Below are positions 61,483 to 64,000 of a stretch of 64,000 nt of DNA, piece by piece; position 1 is the stretch's first letter; each line of letters opens with the position of its first letter. The stretch is from DAONDQ01 sp035402645. GTDB lineage: Bacteria > Cloacimonadota > Cloacimonadia > Cloacimonadales > DAONDQ01. Where the stretch lies: NCBI GenBank assembly GCA_035402645.1, contig DAONDQ010000002.1:1-64000 (forward strand), given 5' to 3'. The position numbers were made by a program, and so were the translations under genes. Below the pieces are notes generated by a model. The model worked only from the letters and a program-made list of their open reading frames with translations, did no database searches and was not told where the DNA came from.

Positions 61483-62541
61483 TTATTCAGTATTGTCAGA
61501 GAAATTGGGATCACTAAGTATCTCGGAGAACGGCTTTGTCATCTTGAATTCCTTCAATATGATATTCATGGCTGAGGTAATGGGAACTGCCAGGATCATT
61601 CCGATCGGTCCCCATATCCAAGCCCAGAATACCAGTGAAATAATGATGATGATCGGTGAGAGATTCAGACTCTCTCCCAATATCTTCGGTTCTGCAATAC
61701 TGCCGATCAGGGTATGACTCAAAGCAAGTGAACCTGCAATTGCCAACACATGCCAACTCATGCCATATTGCAGCGATGCAATCAGAATCGGTACGATAAT
61801 GGCGATTCCCGGACCCAAAGTGGGGATGAAGACAACGATAAAGGTTATGAATCCCATGACAAGCGGAAAATCGATACCGAATATCAGCATCATCAGTGTT
61901 TCAACGATCGCTGCTCCCAAGCAGATCAATGTTTTATTCACGAGGTAGCGGACAACCTGGTTTTCAATTTTAAAGAGCATTTTATGCGTTATTTCCTTAT
62001 CCTGCCTGCTGATGGTCTGATATATCCTTTCGACAAAGCGATTATGATCCGCAATGATGAAGATGACAAATATGATCATGAACAGAATATACATGATCAG
62101 ATAAAAAGTGTTTTTCATGAAGGAAGTGATGAAATTGTTCATTGAACCTTGCGACAACCATTTCAAATAACTCAATTGCGGATGCATGTAATTACTGATC
62201 TCACCTTCGGTGATTCCAAAATATGAACCTACATTGAAGGCAATATTCATAATTGCCGATTCATACTTGGGAAGTTGCATGACGAGGCTATTGAAACCTT
62301 CATAGATCAGGAAAATGACCAGTCCGATGAATATCAGCAGAATCAGGGTGATTAGGATGATGTTTATCGCATTGGGTATCTTCTTCTTGATCAGGAACCG
62401 ATGTAGGGGAGCAATCAGGAAAGTGAAAAAGACTGCAAAAAACAAGGGAATGAAGATTTCCTTTAGTGTCTTTACACATACCACCAATAATGCCAAACTG
62501 ATAAAAATCAGGCAATTACGGATCCATTTCATGTCTGTCAT
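61483..62541 (-). CDS. AI-2E family (PerM/YdiK-type) membrane protein
   Basis: A 352-residue protein with about eight hydrophobic helices: two at the N-terminus (SLALLVVCVKTL, FFAVFFTFLIAPL), a cytoplasmic or periplasmic middle, and a C-terminal block with the typical VVFIPTLGPGIAIIVPI and GSIAEPKILGESLNLSP, which define the AI-2E family. The family was named after TqsA, but members also work as Na+/H+ antiporters or passive permeases, so autoinducer export should not be assumed. It lies 37 bases downstream of nnr on the same strand and is convergent with the acyl-CoA synthetase gene. Confidence 0.9.
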   Translation of the reverse strand: MTDMKWIRNCLIFISLALLVVCVKTLKEIFIPLFFAVFFTFLIAPLHRFLIKKKIPNAINIILITLILLIFIGLVIFLIYEGFNSLVMQLPKYESAIMNIAFNVGSYFGITEGEISNYMHPQLSYLKWLSQGSMNNFITSFMKNTFYLIMYILFMIIFVIFIIADHNRFVERIYQTISRQDKEITHKMLFKIENQVVRYLVNKTLICLGAAIVETLMMLIFGIDFPLVMGFITFIVVFIPTLGPGIAIIVPILIASLQYGMSWHVLAIAGSLALSHTLIGSIAEPKILGESLNLSPIIIIISLVFWAWIWGPIGMILAVPITSAMNIILKEFKMTKPFSEILSDPNFSDNTE

Positions 62542-62578
62542 TGAAATACCTCTAACGATCTGTTCATTCTGATTCGCC

Positions 62579-64000
62579 TTAATCCAGATATTCGTTCACA
62601 AAAAGCGCATCAATCACATCTGTGGGAAGTATGGAAGGTGTTTGCCTGATGCGCGCCAATCCTTCAGCCGTTTTCCCCAGTAGCCACGAAGCTGCAGGTG
62701 CTGCCTGGTGAATCGGCAGATGCTGACCGATGAAGGAAGTGATGATTCCCGCAAGCACATCCCCGCTGCCACCTGTCGCCAGTCCGTCATTACCTGTCAC
62801 GATAAAGTCCATGTGCTTGTCATCTGCATAGATCGTGGTTGAAGATTTAAGCAGTACTTGCGTTCCCCAAGTCTGGACGAATTTTGAAAGCTGACCGATA
62901 ATATCATTTTCCAATTCATCCACAGTGATCCCTGCAAGCCTGGAAAATTCACCCATATGGGGAGTGAGAATGATCGGTTTCCCCTTGAGATGGAATAACA
63001 TCGAAGAATCAGCAGCCAGCGAATTCAAACCATCTGCATCAATGACCATGGGCTTGGACCAGTATTTCAGAAGATAGGAAACTAATGCCTGAATCTTCTC
63101 ACCTTTCCCGATGCCCGGTCCAATCAGCAGTACATCGAATGGTTCAAGCATTTCCAATAAACTCTCATTATCGTACATATCCTCGTCTTTTTGCGGAATG
63201 ATACGCGTCATGAGTTCCATGACCTTCCCCGCAAAGACCATTTCCATACCTTTGGGATAAAAGAGGGTGACCAATCCAGCACCTGCTCTCAGGCATGCTT
63301 TGGAGGACATGAGAGCAGCCCCTGCAAAACCTGGTGAACCTGCGATGACAGCGATTCTTCCATAGGAACCCTTATGATTCAAGCGATTGCGGGCAGGGAA
63401 AATCACATCCTCTCTCGCAAGCAGTTCGGCAGATTGCTCTTCGCCAAAGTACTTATCCGGTAAGCCGATATCGATCAAATGGGTACTTCCGCAGTACGAC
63501 ATACCCTTGTTCAGGATCAGACCATATTTCCAAGCGCCCAACGTCAATGTATAATGAGCATGAACACACGTTTCAGAATTACCGGTAAAACTATCCAAAC
63601 CTGATGGAATATCGATGGATACGATTAAGGATGCATGGGCGTTGATCACATTGACTGCTTCGATCGCGTAATCTTCCAATTTGCCTTTAAAGCCGATACC
63701 GAAAATGGCATCGATCACACATGCGCTTTTTTCCACCGTTTCACTTAATCGGCGGACACTTATCACATCCCAAGTACGTATTACTTCTATATCCATTTGA
63801 TTGCAAAGTTCAAGATTCGCCCGTGATTCCTCTGTCATTTTCTCGGGGTTTCCCAATAGAACAACCTGCACGGGATAATGCCAATGTGCCAGCCAACGAG
63901 CTATCACAAATCCGTCACCACCGTTATTTCCTGTGCCCGAGAAACAAATGACATTTCCTTTCCGGGGAAGAATGTGATCCCGGATATATTCGGCGCACCC
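62579..64000 (-). CDS. nnr: Bifunctional NAD(P)HX epimerase/dehydratase (right edge, N-terminus missing)
   Basis: The frame continues to the window edge: before the first ATG at 63907 the minus strand still codes for the epimerase motif FSGTGNNGGDGFVIARW. At least 473 residues are present. The N-terminal NnrE part (to about residue 200) has a Rossmann fold with DAIFGIGFKG and SIDIPSGLDS. The C-terminal NnrD part, a ribokinase-like ADP-dependent dehydratase, has AVIAGSPGFAGAAL, LLIGPGIGKGE, LTPHMGEFSRL and GLATGGSGDVLAG. It repairs hydrated NADH and NADPH. It probably heads or shares an operon with the AI-2E gene. Confidence 0.95.
   Translation of the reverse strand, partial: GCAEYIRDHILPRKGNVICFSGTGNNGGDGFVIARWLAHWHYPVQVVLLGNPEKMTEESRANLELCNQMDIEVIRTWDVISVRRLSETVEKSACVIDAIFGIGFKGKLEDYAIEAVNVINAHASLIVSIDIPSGLDSFTGNSETCVHAHYTLTLGAWKYGLILNKGMSYCGSTHLIDIGLPDKYFGEEQSAELLAREDVIFPARNRLNHKGSYGRIAVIAGSPGFAGAALMSSKACLRAGAGLVTLFYPKGMEMVFAGKVMELMTRIIPQKDEDMYDNESLLEMLEPFDVLLIGPGIGKGEKIQALVSYLLKYWSKPMVIDADGLNSLAADSSMLFHLKGKPIILTPHMGEFSRLAGITVDELENDIIGQLSKFVQTWGTQVLLKSSTTIYADDKHMDFIVTGNDGLATGGSGDVLAGIITSFIGQHLPIHQAAPAASWLLGKTAEGLARIRQTPSILPTDVIDALFVNEYLD

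Overview
The window looks like chromosomal DNA of an anaerobic, Gram-negative, amino-acid-fermenting bacterium. The best inferred fit is the Cloacimonadota (Cloacimonas-like), with related FCB-group phyla as alternatives. The reasons are a B12-dependent lysine 5,6-aminomutase, three large exported proteins ending in the type-IX-like sorting module (QNYPNPFNPET and SSGVYFYRL), outer-membrane barrels and TolC-type efflux, and many palindromic intergenic repeats. I ran no database search, so the taxon is inference. One scaffold gap (100 N) lies at 16416-16515, inside a repeat.

Layout. 1-5509: an exported-protein fragment (minus), then kamDE, a rubrerythrin-like protein, an M55 D-aminopeptidase and an Nramp metal transporter. 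5510-13703: an accessory stretch with a mosaic of nested palindromic repeats, two tandem paralogous exported proteins, a DUF4932 putative metalloprotease overlapping a GNAT acetyltransferase (the pair bracketed by direct repeats), a small exported protein, a Nudix hydrolase and three tandem ~124-bp repeats. 13704-24152: housekeeping genes (valS, DUF1232, rdgB, phosphohexomutase, a PAS-rich histidine kinase, an ABC-F ATPase), interrupted by a DUF559 endonuclease gene sitting between copies of a REPIN-like repeat. 24205-33029 (minus): an M14 carboxypeptidase and a TetR-controlled efflux operon (tetR-tolC-hlyD-two ABC-2 permeases-MBL hydrolase). 33512-36733 (minus): an overlapping trio of M81/MlrC peptidase, CutC and a sugar-transfer-type ATP-grasp protein. 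37006-43165 (minus): two ~1000-residue secreted paralogs with sorting domains.

43822-48747 is a visibly AT-richer island with a Gabija-like pair (OLD-family ATPase/TOPRIM nuclease plus UvrD-like helicase) followed by a DUF2971 gene. It is bordered on both sides by repeat-rich DNA. 49643-53765: a sigma70-type promoter, a structured leader with two mutually exclusive pairings and a strong intrinsic terminator, then a heterodimeric ABC exporter with one degenerate ATP site. 53781-64000: a 5'-nucleotidase-type phosphoesterase, two outer-membrane proteins (one starting with a helix-hairpin-helix domain), an acyl-CoA synthetase-like enzyme, an AI-2E-type membrane protein and the NAD(P)HX repair enzyme Nnr, which runs off the right edge.

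The most interesting points are the DUF559 gene inside a REPIN-like repeat, small 24-nt elements nested in another copy of that repeat, the Gabija-like/DUF2971 island, and the switch-like leader RNA upstream of the ABC exporter.
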